Shown here piece by piece: positions 33,088 to 43,354 of a stretch of 64,000 bases of DNA (positions within the stretch are counted from its first letter, which is position 1; each line of letters starts with the position of its first letter). A program made the translations under genes and the position numbers. The DNA is from Carex sylvatica. Taxonomy: Eukaryota; Streptophyta; Magnoliopsida; Poales; Cyperaceae. The notes beneath the pieces were generated by a model. That model had not been told where the DNA came from and ran no database searches. It saw only the letters and a list, made by a program, of their open reading frames with translations. The stretch lies in assembly GCA_964058845.1 (NCBI GenBank), contig CAXKVR010000932.1, positions 30,496-94,495 on the forward strand. The letters run 5' to 3'.

Positions 33088-35234
33088 CTCCCCCTTGATA
33101 CAAAATTGCCAACTCCATGTGCCGATCGAAATTGTTCAAATTTGCTTCGTGCCAATGCCTTCGTAAGCATGTCTGCTACCTGCTTGTCTGAATTGACATA
33201 TCTGATCTCAACGTCACCATTTGTCACAAGGTCACGAATGAGATGAACACTTATGTCAATATGCTTGGTCCTTTCATGAACTTCTGGATTTTGCACCATT
33301 GCTATTGCTGATTGGTTGTCACAGAATATCATTGTAGGCTGCTGCTGTTCCTGCTCAAAATCAGCAAGTATACGTCTCAGCGAAACTGCTTGACATGCCG
33401 CTGAACTGACTGCTGAATATTCTGCCTCAGAGGTTGACAATGCCACAGTTGCTTGCTTCTTTGAACTTTCACCAACCTTGACAATTACCTTCTCTTGCTT
33501 GATAACAGTATCATCTGTGATCACCTTTTTCAAAATATCTCCCTTAATACTTTTCATCTCCAGAAAACCTCTTCCATTTCCAAAGGTATCAGACACTTGA
33601 CTTGGCATGTCACCTCCTCTTTCCATGATTACCTCTGCTTGGGTTAACAGGTCTGGAGTCAATCCACTAACATCTAGTGCTGGAATTCTTACTTCTCTCT
33701 TCTTGTCAATATTCCTTCCTTTTGTAAACTCTTCTTTTTCATCTCCCTCTCCTATCTTTTCTTCTATGGGCTCTTCTTCTTCTTTGACTACATGATCTTC
33801 CTCCTCCGTGATTGTAGGCTCTTGCTCAGGATTGACTTCTACAATATGTAGTCTCATCAAGGAAAGTCTCTTTTCTTCTTTCTCTGCCTCCATCTGTACA
33901 GGCTGGTCGAAACATGATTCTGCCATCCTCAGCACTTGTGTATCAGTAATGGTAACCAGATCCCCATCAGAATCCTTGTACTTGATCAGCACAGATTTTA
34001 ATGAAGGAAAAATCTTTGTCACAATATCTCTCAACACCTTGAAACTACATTTTTCTGGCATTTGAGCCAGCCGTATATCATGGTTGTACACTAGCTTCAA
34101 CGGCCTCTGACGATTGAGCCATAGATTCTCCACCTTGAGGGCTTTTTCATCAAACAAAATATTTCTACTCACCATGATTTTGCCACTTCCTGGACTGCTG
34201 CCATCATTTTCTTTTATATGTGCTCCTACTGTGTCCTTGCTGCTTGCATCAATCTTGTCAATTGCGCTGCTGGCCATGAAGAGAGTTGGTTGCGCATCCT
34301 CCTCTTCTGTATAATTTGCTTGATTCTCTTCTCTTTGCTTCTTCTTGTAACAATCAGCCTGCACATGGCCGATTCTGTGACAATAATAGCACTCCACGTC
34401 TTGACCTTCTTCTCTCTGTTTCTTGTAGCAATCGGCTTGCATATGCCCTCTCTTGTGACAGTAGTAGCATTCTACATCTTTCTTCGGTTGATTAGAGTAC
34501 GGTTGACTGTAACTTGGATTGCCTCTGCCTCTGTCACCTTGACTTCTTCGACCTCTGTTGTTACCTTGGCCTCTACCTCTGCCTTGCTGTTGGCTTCTTG
34601 AGAAATCGCCTTTGGTATATAAAGCTTTGGTGTCATCCTTCATTTCTGATCAGTTGAGACGAACTTCATGGACCTGCAGTGATCCCATCAACTCGTCGAA
34701 AGAGTATGTGGACAGGTCCTTGGACTCTTCGATTGCTGCCACGACATGGTCGAATTTTGTTGTAAGGCTGCGGAGTACCTTCATAACCACGATCTTTTCT
34801 GTGATATCTTCACCACAACTCTTGATTTGGTTGACGGTGTATGTGACTCTTGTGAGAAATGCTTGAACAGATTCGCCTTGATTCATGTTCAACGTCTCAA
34901 ACTCTCTTCTCAAGCCTTGTAGCTTTATCTCGCGGACTTTCAAACTTCCCTGGAATGCAATTTTCAGGGTTGTCCATGCATCCTTTGCTGATGCCGCTGC
35001 TGCGATTTTTGTGAACACCGTGTCAACAACGGCTTGTTGAATGAAGAACAGCGCCTTCGCATCTCGCTTCGCTGTTTCTGCTAGTGTGGGATCTGTGCTT
35101 GGTGCTTCCGTCTCCACCAATTCCCATAGACCTTGCGACTTGAGCAAAGTTCGTATCTTGATGCTCCAGAACTCATAGTTGTCTCCCTTGAACAACGGAA
35201 TTGATGGATTCAAAATGCTCATGTTCTCTACCAT
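33075..35234 (-). pseudogene. Gag-PB1-RNase H polyprotein with one in-frame stop
   Basis: A frame of about 719 codons from ATG 35234 (MVENMSILNPSIPLFKG), interrupted by a single TGA at 34650-34652 where the sister copy has CGA (RLNRSE). This is a C-to-T change in a CpG context. Order: UBN2-type Gag (codons 1-195); a Gly/Arg/Gln-rich linker; two zinc knuckles (CYYCHKRGHMQADC, CYYCHRIGHVQADC); an integrase-tail remnant (KIMVSRNILFDE); the PB1 domain; an acidic region; an unassigned block (SGLTPDLLTQAEVIMERGG, FLEMKSIKGDILKKV); and Copia RNase H (STSEAEYSAV, FCDNQSAIAMV, ERTKHIDISVHLIRD, ADMLTKAL). Gag packages RNA in virus-like particles and RNase H removes RNA during cDNA synthesis. The polymerase is missing. 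Readthrough or restart at the Met of MKDDTKAL (34643) is conceivable. Confidence 0.88.
33820..34100 (-). other. PB1 domain captured from a TPR-PB1 (Phox/CLMP1-like) host gene
   Basis: LKLVYNHDIRLAQMPEKCSF begins at about 34100. The basic-cluster Lys is in LKLVY, and the acidic OPCA-type motif YKDSDGDLVTITD is 30-40 residues later, followed by VLRMAESC, then LMRLHIVEVNPEQEP. This order and wording match my recollection of the plant TPR-PB1 proteins (Arabidopsis Phox1-4/CLMP1). PB1 domains make front-to-back polymers or pairs. Both Lys and acidic faces are kept here and in the copy at 10830-11113, so self-association is possible in principle. Confidence 0.75.
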
Positions 35235-35277
35235 GGTAGGATCTGCCCTGATCTCAAACCTGGCTCTGATACCAATT

Positions 35278-35624
35278 TGTTGGAAATTTCTGAAGGATAC
35301 AACAATAGAGAGAACAAATTTGCTGTTGAAATTTAACTTCTATTGCTTCCTTAATTCGGATACAAAGTACATCTCAATTTATAGCTAAACATTAATCTAA
35401 ATCTAGAACATCTAAATTTAGCACCCCACTACCTATCCTCCTATTACAAGCAATCCCCAAAATAGAATTATTCCCCATGTATCCTGCTATTACAAACAAA
35501 ACCTACATGACTAATTATAGAACCCACTAACTCAACTACATGCCTAAAAATACATCACAACACGTTGCATCCAGATCTCTAAATCTGAAATATTCGGATT
35601 CTAATTTTGTATCAATATTCAACA
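35278..35624 (-). repeat. 5' LTR of the BAHD3 Copia element
   Basis: 347 bp; borders the primer-binding site at 35262-35277 and the host GCTAC target duplication at 35625-35629. On the minus strand it runs TGTTGAATATTG ... TTCCAACA. Confidence 0.95.
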
Positions 35625-36472
35625 GCTACCACATTTTAGATAGGTTACCTGCCGAGCAAGGAGCATGCAGCATTATGAGGCACAACAGATAAAGGGATAA
35701 ATAAATAAAATTCATTCTCATGGATTAATCAAAATTAATTAATATTTATCATCAAATTAATTCCAGATTAATTATAATATTATCTTAAGATTAATTATAG
35801 ACCTGCAGCATTATGAGGCTCGACAAATGCTCCTCTTTAGGAATAAACAACTCTATGAGCTCCGGCGACATCGGCTCGAATTGAATGTTATCTGCGGTGC
35901 GGTCCAACCGGGCTACCACAAAGAGTACTCCCTCAGCATTGAAAACTATCTGGTCACCCACCTGGCGGCCAGCGAGAGGGTAGAATAGCACGAGTGCTTT
36001 GGCGAGAGACGACTTCAAGAGCTCAGTAGAGAAGAAGTCATTGGCACCACGGGTGTTTTTGTACAGATATAAGGTGTAGTTGAGAGTGCGGGGCAAATGG
36101 CGGTGCATCTTTGACAGCATTATTGTCTCACTCGGGGTGTTCTCAGATGGAACCACCAAGCTCGACTCTAATATTTCCACCGTCCTTGGCTCCATTACTC
36201 TCTTTGGCCTTTTCTTGGTTGCTAGATTCAGATCGATTTGTTTTGAGTGCTTGTGAGAGTCCCCATTTATGGGCTGTGGAGAGAGGATGCCATATAATTT
36301 TAGATTCGGATCAATTTATGATCTCTGATTTTAATTAAAAAGCACGTAAGTATTGATTCGAACAGTATGTTACAATTCCAACTATTATTATCCCTACTGT
36401 TCTTTTACCATATTTTTTTCTATTTACAACTCTTCTAGGTACAATTATTGCCTATACGGTCAACAACTCCTT

Positions 36473-36483
36473 GTATATAAAAA
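36473..36483 (-). promoter_or_regulatory. Candidate TATA box of BAHD3
   Basis: The minus strand reads TTTTTTATATACAAGGAG, aligned with the TATA unit of BAHD2 (TTTTATATATAGGAG) and followed by the same GTTGTTGACCG-like sequence. It lies about 280 bp upstream of the ATG. Confidence 0.4.
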
Positions 36484-36540
36484 AACTACAAAAATGATTA
36501 CTTTCAATTCATGATAACCAATCATTACATATTTAATATA

Positions 36541-37007
36541 GTCTATTTTTTTTTATTAAAGTGGGGAAATAAACCCACCTGTTTCTTATTGATTCAAAAG
36601 CTGTTCAACCAATAGAAGCAAGTTCTATTCTACAAAATAACATACGGAACTAAACAACAACCAACTAGGCATCCATAGCAATGTCTTGAGGTACCTAAAA
36701 TAGAGCTTAAGAGTGCAGCTAGGTAAAGTGATTACTTCAAAACAACTACATCATCAACTAAGACAATCACTGAGAGCAAGTGAACAAACAACTACAGTAC
36801 AGGGATTAGCAAAAGAAGAAGATCCAGGATAAGGAAAGGCAGAGTCAGTAAGCCAGCATCATTGGCCTCTATCTCCGCTCTTTCCCTTAGGTAGTCAGAG
36901 AGGTCTAACCCCTCTAATTCAAGTGCAGGATCCTCCTTTGACTGCACTAGAGATCTTACCTCTTCGGGGGTATCGGGGTATCTGAATCTGATCGACAATA
37001 TAGTCAA
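36541..37007 (-). mobile_element. LINE-like 3' tail
   Basis: The minus strand has an open end (EEVRSLVQSKEDPALELEG then a stop), an untranslated stretch, and the tail GTGGGTTTATTTCCCCAC followed by TTTAATAAAAAAAA. A small hairpin before an A-rich end is typical of plant L1 3' ends. The protein segment was not recognised, and target duplications were not found. Confidence 0.35.
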
Positions 37008-37394
37008 ATTGCATGCCTACCTGATCGAACGTAGAGATATAATATTAAGGTAAAATTAAGGTTAGAGATATAATGTACTGCTTATCAGGTTGAGCTTGTA
37101 CAAAATCATAGTAAATAAAAAAATAAATTGTTAACCATCTGACCGCATAATTTTTTTTATTATTGTGGATGCTGAATTTGATAAAGAAAAGAAATCGTCA
37201 ATATATATTTGAATTAAAACATATGTATTGCTATAATATTAAAGTACCTCATTAATAGATTAATAAATTATAAAATTTTATTAAAAACATCAGAAAATGT
37301 AAATTAAATTTATGGTCGTTTTTAACATCAGATAATACGTATTTATTAATCAAATATAGTTATTATGTTAATAAGGCTATGGTCTAACCATAAG

Positions 37395-37649
37395 TGTTAT
37401 TTTTTGTAAGACTGAGAGATAAGAGATTAAGAAAATAAATTATATTGCAATTTTATTTTTCTGATTACAAGTCTCTATTTATACTTGCAAGACAATAAAA
37501 AACTAACCGTTACAAGACACTATTCCCTATCCTATTAATTACAAGGCACTACATCATATTCTATTAATAATAGCATTATTCCCTACAAACTAGCCATTAT
37601 ATAATTATATATTAGAAAATAAATTTGAATATATTTTTATATTTCAACA
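37395..37649 (-). mobile_element. Solo LTR, 255 bp, with 5-bp target duplication
   Basis: Bounded by ATAAG at 37390-37394 and 37650-37654. The ends are TG..CA: plus strand TGTTATTTTTTG at the left, ATATTTCAACA at the right. The minus strand carries a TATA-like GCAAGTATAAATAGAGAC near 37470-37488. No internal retrotransposon sequence is present, so it arose by LTR-LTR recombination. Confidence 0.8.
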
Positions 37650-37654
37650 ATAAG

Positions 37655-39785
37655 ACTAAAATATTTGAGAAGCTTGTACACATGCGAAAGCTCTCAGCAA
37701 CCCATTAATCATTGATGATAATGAACTTTTGTGCCCACATTATCCCTTAAGACTAATAAATAATGAAACATGCGATCCATGAAGCTGCTTCATTTTCGTT
37801 TTAAAATTAACGTGGTGGTGCCCCCGTGAACTACTCTTAACGTTCCTTGAAGAATATATATAAATTGGATTGTTTGATGAAACATGCAGCTAGCGGAAAA
37901 TGGATATATTAACTATGTTATATGGTGTAATGAAAAAAAAAACAAAGTAATAATTTGAACCCTTTTTACCCACTTAATTATTTTTTTCCATACCCTTTTG
38001 TATATGATGTTCAACTATTATTTTTTTACACACTTTTTTTACCCTCCATTTTATTTATTGTACAGAAGAATTAAATTTTAATATTTTTTATTTATTTTTC
38101 TGCCCATTTAAAATGAAGAAATTGTAATTATATATTTTACTACTTTAATAAAGATATACGTTTTAAATATCCAAACATAAGGTGCATTGAATTAAACGCA
38201 ACATGGAATTAGTCATGTTAATGAATTGAACAGGTGGGTTTATTTGAATTGGATTTTGGATTCAAAGCTCTGATCCTCAGCAAATTCATTTTGAAATATG
38301 GGTGGCTCTTTGATCACTCAATGAGGGTCATTGATTCTCCATATATAAATCTTGCACGGCAACAGGGTGAATCGTACTTAGTCTCATAAGAACTTGTAAA
38401 CTCATGTAACGTGATCTAAGTGATGAAAATATCTTGGTGTAACCTTTGGGTTATACTATCGATCTGAGCATGTTTCATACTTAGTCTGAATCGGGAATGT
38501 GTTGTTATCATCGGGTATACTACCCAAGCATGGGACATAATTGGTCTCAACCGGTGGTGTGTTGTTTCCTCGAAATATCCAGGACATGGATCATAGTTGG
38601 TATAAGATCTAAAACACAGTGTGCATCAACTAGATTTTCTAGGCGCGAAACGTGGCCATTGTAGCTGCATTTTGTTTAAATTTATCACCCAATACTCCTA
38701 GCAGAGCCAAGAGGAATGGTGGGTGTGTGTGTGTGTGTGGGTGGGGGGGGGGGGGGGAGGGGGTGTGGTGAAGTTAAAACTTACAACTATCATTGTACTT
38801 AAGTCAGGTATTGTACTGGATCCGAATTAAAGGATGCAAGATCTAGAACTTAAAGGACATGCTACCGAGGTAAAATTGTAGAAGGTGAAAGAACTAAAGA
38901 GAGGTTACTAGGGAGAATTTCTATATTCAATTCTTCTATATTTGTTCCCTCTCAATTTGGAGGTAAGAAATTTAACCTCCTTCCCATTCGTTCCTATTCC
39001 TTTTATTTGCTTCACTTCCTCTCCTCATTCACCACCTCTACCAAAACTCAGGAGCACAACTTTAGAAAATACTCAATTCTTTGTGTTGTATATCCGAACT
39101 AATTACAAACAAAGATGAATGCTGGCTCAGCTGCTCTCATTTTGTCACCTAGTAGAAAGAATCCATCCTGAATTTAGAACTTGGATGTGATTCCTCCCAT
39201 CCACAAAAAAAACCAACTTTCTTATATATACAACACCAAAGTAAATACGGTTTTTGATATAAACTTAATATATTTTAGTAGTGAAAGAAAAATACTCTGC
39301 AACATAAATTTAACTTTTATTATTAATATTCTCTTATCCTCTTATATATTACAAATGACATGTGTCCTATTTATAGGTCATTTAGTAACCTTTGCAAATT
39401 CAAGAACATAAATACTATTAAACACAACACAAATATCAAGGATATAAATTGCACAATCTAACTTGACTCTAGAAAACATAAATATATAATTTATCTAAAA
39501 ATTATCAAATACATTCACCGCAACTATTTAACTAATTGACTAATTTATTAAATTTACTATTTCCAACACCACAAATTATCACCAAAATCAAAAACAAAAT
39601 TTTTTGATGGAGAAATTTCTAATTGACAAAGTTATGATGGATATATATCTTAATTGACCAAGTTTCCCCCTCTGTTTGTTTGCGAAGTACCTTATAATAA
39701 AATTAGGACCTTCTAGCATAGTTGATAGATGGGCTTTTACAAGAATAATTACAAAGATGGACTGTTTGTTGTTAATGGGCCGACT
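37655..39785. other. Intergenic sequence, no gene seen
   Basis: 37800-37910 is another member of the BAHD-flanking module (GAACTACTCTTAACGTTCC). The stretch 38230-38660 has no supportable frame. 38720-38764 is a GT/G-rich microsatellite that runs into a poly-G tract. No other structure was recognised. Confidence 0.4.
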
Positions 39786-40176
39786 TTTTTTTTTTTTTTA
39801 CTAAAACTAGGGATCAAGCCCCTATTTGATTTCATTGATAGCTGTTACAAAAAAACTTGTAACTTGAAAACATACATAAAATATAACTCATGAGTTCTGA
39901 GTTATCAAAATAAAGTAAAGCATAAAGAAAAACATAAGAAAATAAAATAAAAGAAAGAAAGAAAATTTGATATATAGTAAGAAAGTACAAAATGTAAAAT
40001 TTAACAGTAGGCATTGGGTTTGGAGTACTCCAGCCGAAAAATATTGCGTTTTTATTCCTGGTATATATGATCCCCTCTGACCTGTCATAGTTTCTGGTAC
40101 TGGTTTTCGTACCAGTAAAAACTTTGCCCACTATATCTATTATTCTGTGCTCCATAATTGTTGCATTGAAATTCAT
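39786..40176 (-). mobile_element. LINE-like 3' end
   Basis: The minus strand ends TCAATGAAATCAAATAGGGG, then CTTGATCCCTAG and TTTTAGT before A(13). GGGGCTTGATCCC can form a small hairpin near a poly-A tail, as in plant L1 elements. The upstream frame (39832-40176) has no recognisable domain. Confidence 0.35.
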
Positions 40177-40437
40177 TGTTCTTCTTGGGCGGTACTGTAT
40201 TGATGTTGTATCCTTATGATCTGGTCCACCAACTTTGACAATGTTTTTGCTCTTCTTTAAAAATTTGGTTGCATCTCTCTCGCCACAAATGGGATGACTA
40301 CTGAGGAGAGAATTAAAATAGAGATACTCAGCAATAGAATTGCTTCTGAGCCGAGTTGAGTCTGAGTGTAGAAAGCAATTTGGATTCTACTCGTGAACAA
40401 TTTAAAACTCACAATATATATATATATATATATATTA

Positions 40438-40522
40438 GCCAACTTCAGGAATACATAAATTGAAAAAATGACTTAGTTGCACGGGACCTCAGAAATAATC
40501 GATTTGATATTAGCCAACCTCA
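40438..40522. repeat. Short foldback-MITE fragment
   Basis: AGCCAACTTC ... TTAGTTGCACGGGACCTC ... AGCCAACCTC between two (TA)n tracts. It is the tip of the same subtype as 16922-17105. Confidence 0.5.
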
Positions 40523-40529
<7 letters not shown>

Positions 40530-40554
<25 letters not shown>

Positions 40555-40861
40555 CGAGCGAGAGAGAAAGAAATGGGTTATCATGCTTTGAGAAGTAAAG
40601 ATGATGTTTTACTTTTCAATTATATTTTTATTTTCAAAGTTGAAATAATTAATTCGAACCTTTCAACATGATCTTCGTATTAAAATGTACTTGGAGGTCA
40701 AACTTAACATTTTTAAAATTCTTTTTACTTTTTAATTTTTTTTAAATCATTGTTTTGCAGAAATTATTATTATTATTTTATTTAATGAAAAACAGAACTT
40801 TAAAAAAAAAAATAATAATAAATTCCAACAAATGTAAAATTTAGTCTCCAAACTTATTTCA
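40530..40861. mobile_element. Truncated foldback MITE between GA/TA microsatellites
   Basis: The left tip GGGTTATCATGCTTTGAG is followed by TACTTGGAGGTCAAACTTAA. The right arm is only partly kept (AATGTAAAATTTAGTCTCC). (TA)n(GA)n tracts flank both ends. Confidence 0.55.
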
Positions 40862-40892
40862 TATATATATATAGAGAGAGAGAGTGAGAGAG

Positions 40893-42619
40893 AATGGCTA
40901 AACTCAAAGCGTTTTTTTCTAGCCTCCGGAACAAACGACTCGGTTTTTCGATTTTCAAAGTCCAAAGAGTCGATCCAAACTGTTAGATGTTCAATCTATA
41001 TTAAAATTTACTTAGAGATCAAATTTTATATTTTTTGAAATTTTTTTACTATTTATTAAGATGGTTTGAAAATTATGCACCATTGAAAAGCAGCAATTTT
41101 CAAACCATCTTAATAAATAGTAAAAAAAATTCAAAAAAATTTAAAATTTGATCACCAAGTACATTTTAATATAGATTGAATATCTAACTGTTTGGATCGA
41201 CTGTTTGGACTTTGAAAATTGAACCGAGTCATTTGTTACGGGGGCTACACTAGTGGAGAACTTGAAATTAGTATCAGTCATTTATGGGTTTATTAGTATC
41301 GGACTTTGGGCGACACTAATTGGGTTGATACTAATACTTTGCAAATGACCGATACTAAAAGTTAACATTAGTGTCAGCTATTTATTAAATGGCAAACACT
41401 AGCTAATACTTATTAGTGTCGGTCAATTAATAAATGGCCGACACTAGATTTTTTTTTTTTTAAAATAAATTTTATTATTTGGCCAGCTACCATAATAACA
41501 CATCCTAAATTAAACATCTAAGTTAAGCATGTTTACATTACAAAATTGTTCAAAGATCACAATTAGAATTAAACATATTCAAAGTTCACCAAATAATACA
41601 AAATAACACATCCTAAATTGATTTACTTTTCACCCCTATTAATACTTCCTTAAAAATAAATTTACCCCATAATGTTTGCATGTATTCGATGTTTGTTCTG
41701 TTGTACTCTTTGAAAAAGTCCTGTATTTTTGAAATGATAAAAGATCAAAATTTCATATTTTTGGAGCAAGATATATAAATTAATTATGCATACTTTTGCA
41801 AACAAAGAAGAAGATAAATTGAAGGAGTACAAGAAATTGATTTTGCCATTACAATGCGCTCCTAGTGATAATCTTTCCTTAATAAGTAACAAAGAACTAA
41901 GAAGCAATTGATGCAGTATAAAATCTAGGCAACAAAGGACAACGATCTTTTTCTCTATAGGTAAAATATTGATAGTATTTATGAGAAAATAAGAAATTGA
42001 ACTACAACTCAATGAAGAAATTGATAAACCAAAGGAATTGGGAGGCACTCAAACTAACCTAAGAATGTTGAAAGGTGTACTATGGATGCTGACACAGCGT
42101 CGCATCGCCTCCTCTTCGATTGCAGAGGTGAGACAGAGAAAAGGACACGTATTTCTCCTGAGCGGCTGGTGGGATGAGCGGCGGAGGGCTGAGCGACGAG
42201 AGAGAGAGAGAGAGAGTGATGAGCGATGCGCAGTTTCGCATTTTGATGAGTGAAAAATGGTGCACAGGAGAGAGAGAGAGAATCAGCGGGACTAAAAATG
42301 AAAATGGTACACGGAAATTTTCAGCTTTATTATCGGCTGTAATAACAACCGATACAAAACGGCTTTAGTATCGGCCCCTTCAAAAATAACCGACACTAAA
42401 GTATTTATGTCAGTCTTTTGTAAACAACCGATTCTAATAAGTAACAATTAGTGTCGATCTTTTGTAATCAACCGATACTAATACATACTATTAGTGTATT
42501 TTGACCGACACTAATAGTATTAGTATCCCATTTTTAAGACGTTCGATACTAATGAGGCGACACTAATTGTACATTCTCCATTAGTTCTATGAAAAACAAG
42601 GGCGTTCTTAAGCTCATCA
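40893..42619. mobile_element. Foldback MITE split by a CACTA element
   Basis: The left arm (GGCTAAACTCAAAGCG, CTAGCCTCCGGAACAAACG, ACTCGGTTTTTCG) pairs with the right arm 41105-41247 and, beyond the nested CACTA element, with CTATGAAAAACAAGGGCG and TCTTAAGCTCATC at 42587-42619. The centre is GATGGTTTGAAAATTATGC paired with GCAGCAATTTTCAAACCATC. Confidence 0.7.
41248..42586. mobile_element. Non-autonomous CACTA element, 1,339 bp
   Basis: The left end is CACTAGTGGAGAAC. The right end read inward is AACTAATGGAGAATG, a diverged partner. The 3-bp target duplication is CTA (41245-41247, 42587-42589), the CACTA standard. Subterminal arrays of TAGTATCGGTC and its complement occupy 41265-41450 and 42330-42560. 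The internal frames, including 41662-42048, match nothing I know. It lies inside an arm of a foldback MITE. Confidence 0.85.
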
Positions 42620-42630
42620 AGGTGTTTGGT

Positions 42631-42951
42631 GAGCTTAACTCTAAAATATATTATATAGGTTTTAAATGACAAATCTAAACAGTTGAAATATATCTACTTC
42701 ACAATTGATGGACTTTCATGTAAATATTTTAAGTTTTTGAATTATTTTAGTATAAAAAATACGATCAAAATTACATGGTTTATAAATTAATTTTACTGCA
42801 TTCATTTTTTTTAACACTTTTTGACCACTTGACTTTATACAAAATTAATTTGAAATTCTAAAAATTTTATATGTAAATTCATCACTCATCGGTTTCAACG
42901 GTTTGGATTTTTTTTTTTGAAGCTAATCTAATAGATTTTGAAGCTAAGCTC
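42631..42951. mobile_element. Diverged foldback MITE
   Basis: The left end GAGCTTAACTCTAAAATATA is inverted relative to the right end (GAGCTTAGCTTCAAAATCTA read inward). Both arms carry AAACAGTTGAAA / AAACCGTTGAAA equivalents. It is followed by ATATATATG, which leads straight into the next foldback. Confidence 0.55.
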
Positions 42952-42959
42952 ATATATAT

Positions 42960-43336
42960 GAGGAGGGATCCGATTACACTCTTTTTTGGTGACACCGAAT
43001 TACACTCTCCATTTTCAAAGTTTTCAAAGTTTAAACAGTCGATCCAAACCGTTCAACTTGTTGGATATGTTAAAATGTGTTTGCAGATCAAATTTTACAT
43101 TTTTTAGAATTTTTTTACTATTTATTAAGTATTTAACAAAATCGCTATATTCAGACCGTTGAATTTTTTACCCATCTTAATAAATAGTAAAAAAATTCAG
43201 AAAAATATAAAATTTAATCTGCAAGCACATTTTAACATATTCAACAAGTTGAACGGTTTGGATCGACTGTTTGGACTTTGTAAATATAGGGTGTAACCTG
43301 TGTCATCAAAAAAAGGGTGTAATCCGATCCCTCCTC
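42960..43336. mobile_element. Foldback MITE in (TA)n
   Basis: The tips GAGGAGGGATCCGATTACAC and GAGGAGGGATCGGATTACAC are mutually inverted. The arms share the GATCAAATTTTACATTTTT and CCAAACCGTTCAACTTGTT family sequence. It is flanked by ATATATAT on both sides. Confidence 0.8.
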
Positions 43337-43354
43337 TATATATATATATATATA

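Larger units (their letters stand above)
32741..35624 (-). mobile_element. Non-autonomous Copia element with captured PB1 domain
   Basis: A complete 2,884-bp minus-oriented LTR element in exon 2 of BAHD3. The LTRs 32741-33087 and 35278-35624 are 347 bp each with TG..CA ends. The 5-bp target duplication is GCTAC (32736-32740, 35625-35629). The initiator-Met tRNA primer site is at 35262-35277 and the polypurine tract AAGGGGGAG at 33088-33096. The interior encodes Gag, PB1 and RNase H in one frame, without protease, integrase core or reverse transcriptase. LTRs differ at one site by hand comparison (32789 versus 35326), so insertion is young. It needs a full-length Copia partner to move. Confidence 0.95.
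31857..36195 (-). pseudogene. BAHD3: HCT-like acyltransferase split by a Copia insertion
   Basis: Exon 1 is 36195-35803 (131 codons; MEPRTVEILESSLVVPS). The intron runs 35802-35649 and is phase 0. Exon 2 starts at 35648 with VTYLKCGS and is cut at 35625 by a 2,884-bp Copia element. It resumes at 32735 with VVLGIS, and the stop is at 31857. Ignoring the element and one target-site copy, the frame is fully open at 431 residues, with HIIMDG (His148, Asp152) and DFGWG (from 366). The insertion is therefore the only lesion seen and is recent. The start codon is four codons upstream of the BAHD2 start: where BAHD2 reads TEPRM, this copy reads MEPRT. The 3' half ends LELDVPSCDEW, unlike BAHD2. A truncated Gag-fusion transcript from the element is possible; normal enzyme is not expected. 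Confidence 0.92.

Noticed and set aside
39832..40176. 114-codon minus-strand frame before the LINE-like tail
   Set aside because: No reverse-transcriptase or other motif; kept only as part of a tentative LINE 3' end.
41662..42048. 128-codon minus-strand frame inside the nested CACTA element
   Set aside because: No match to transposase or other families; biased hydrophobic composition from T-rich DNA.
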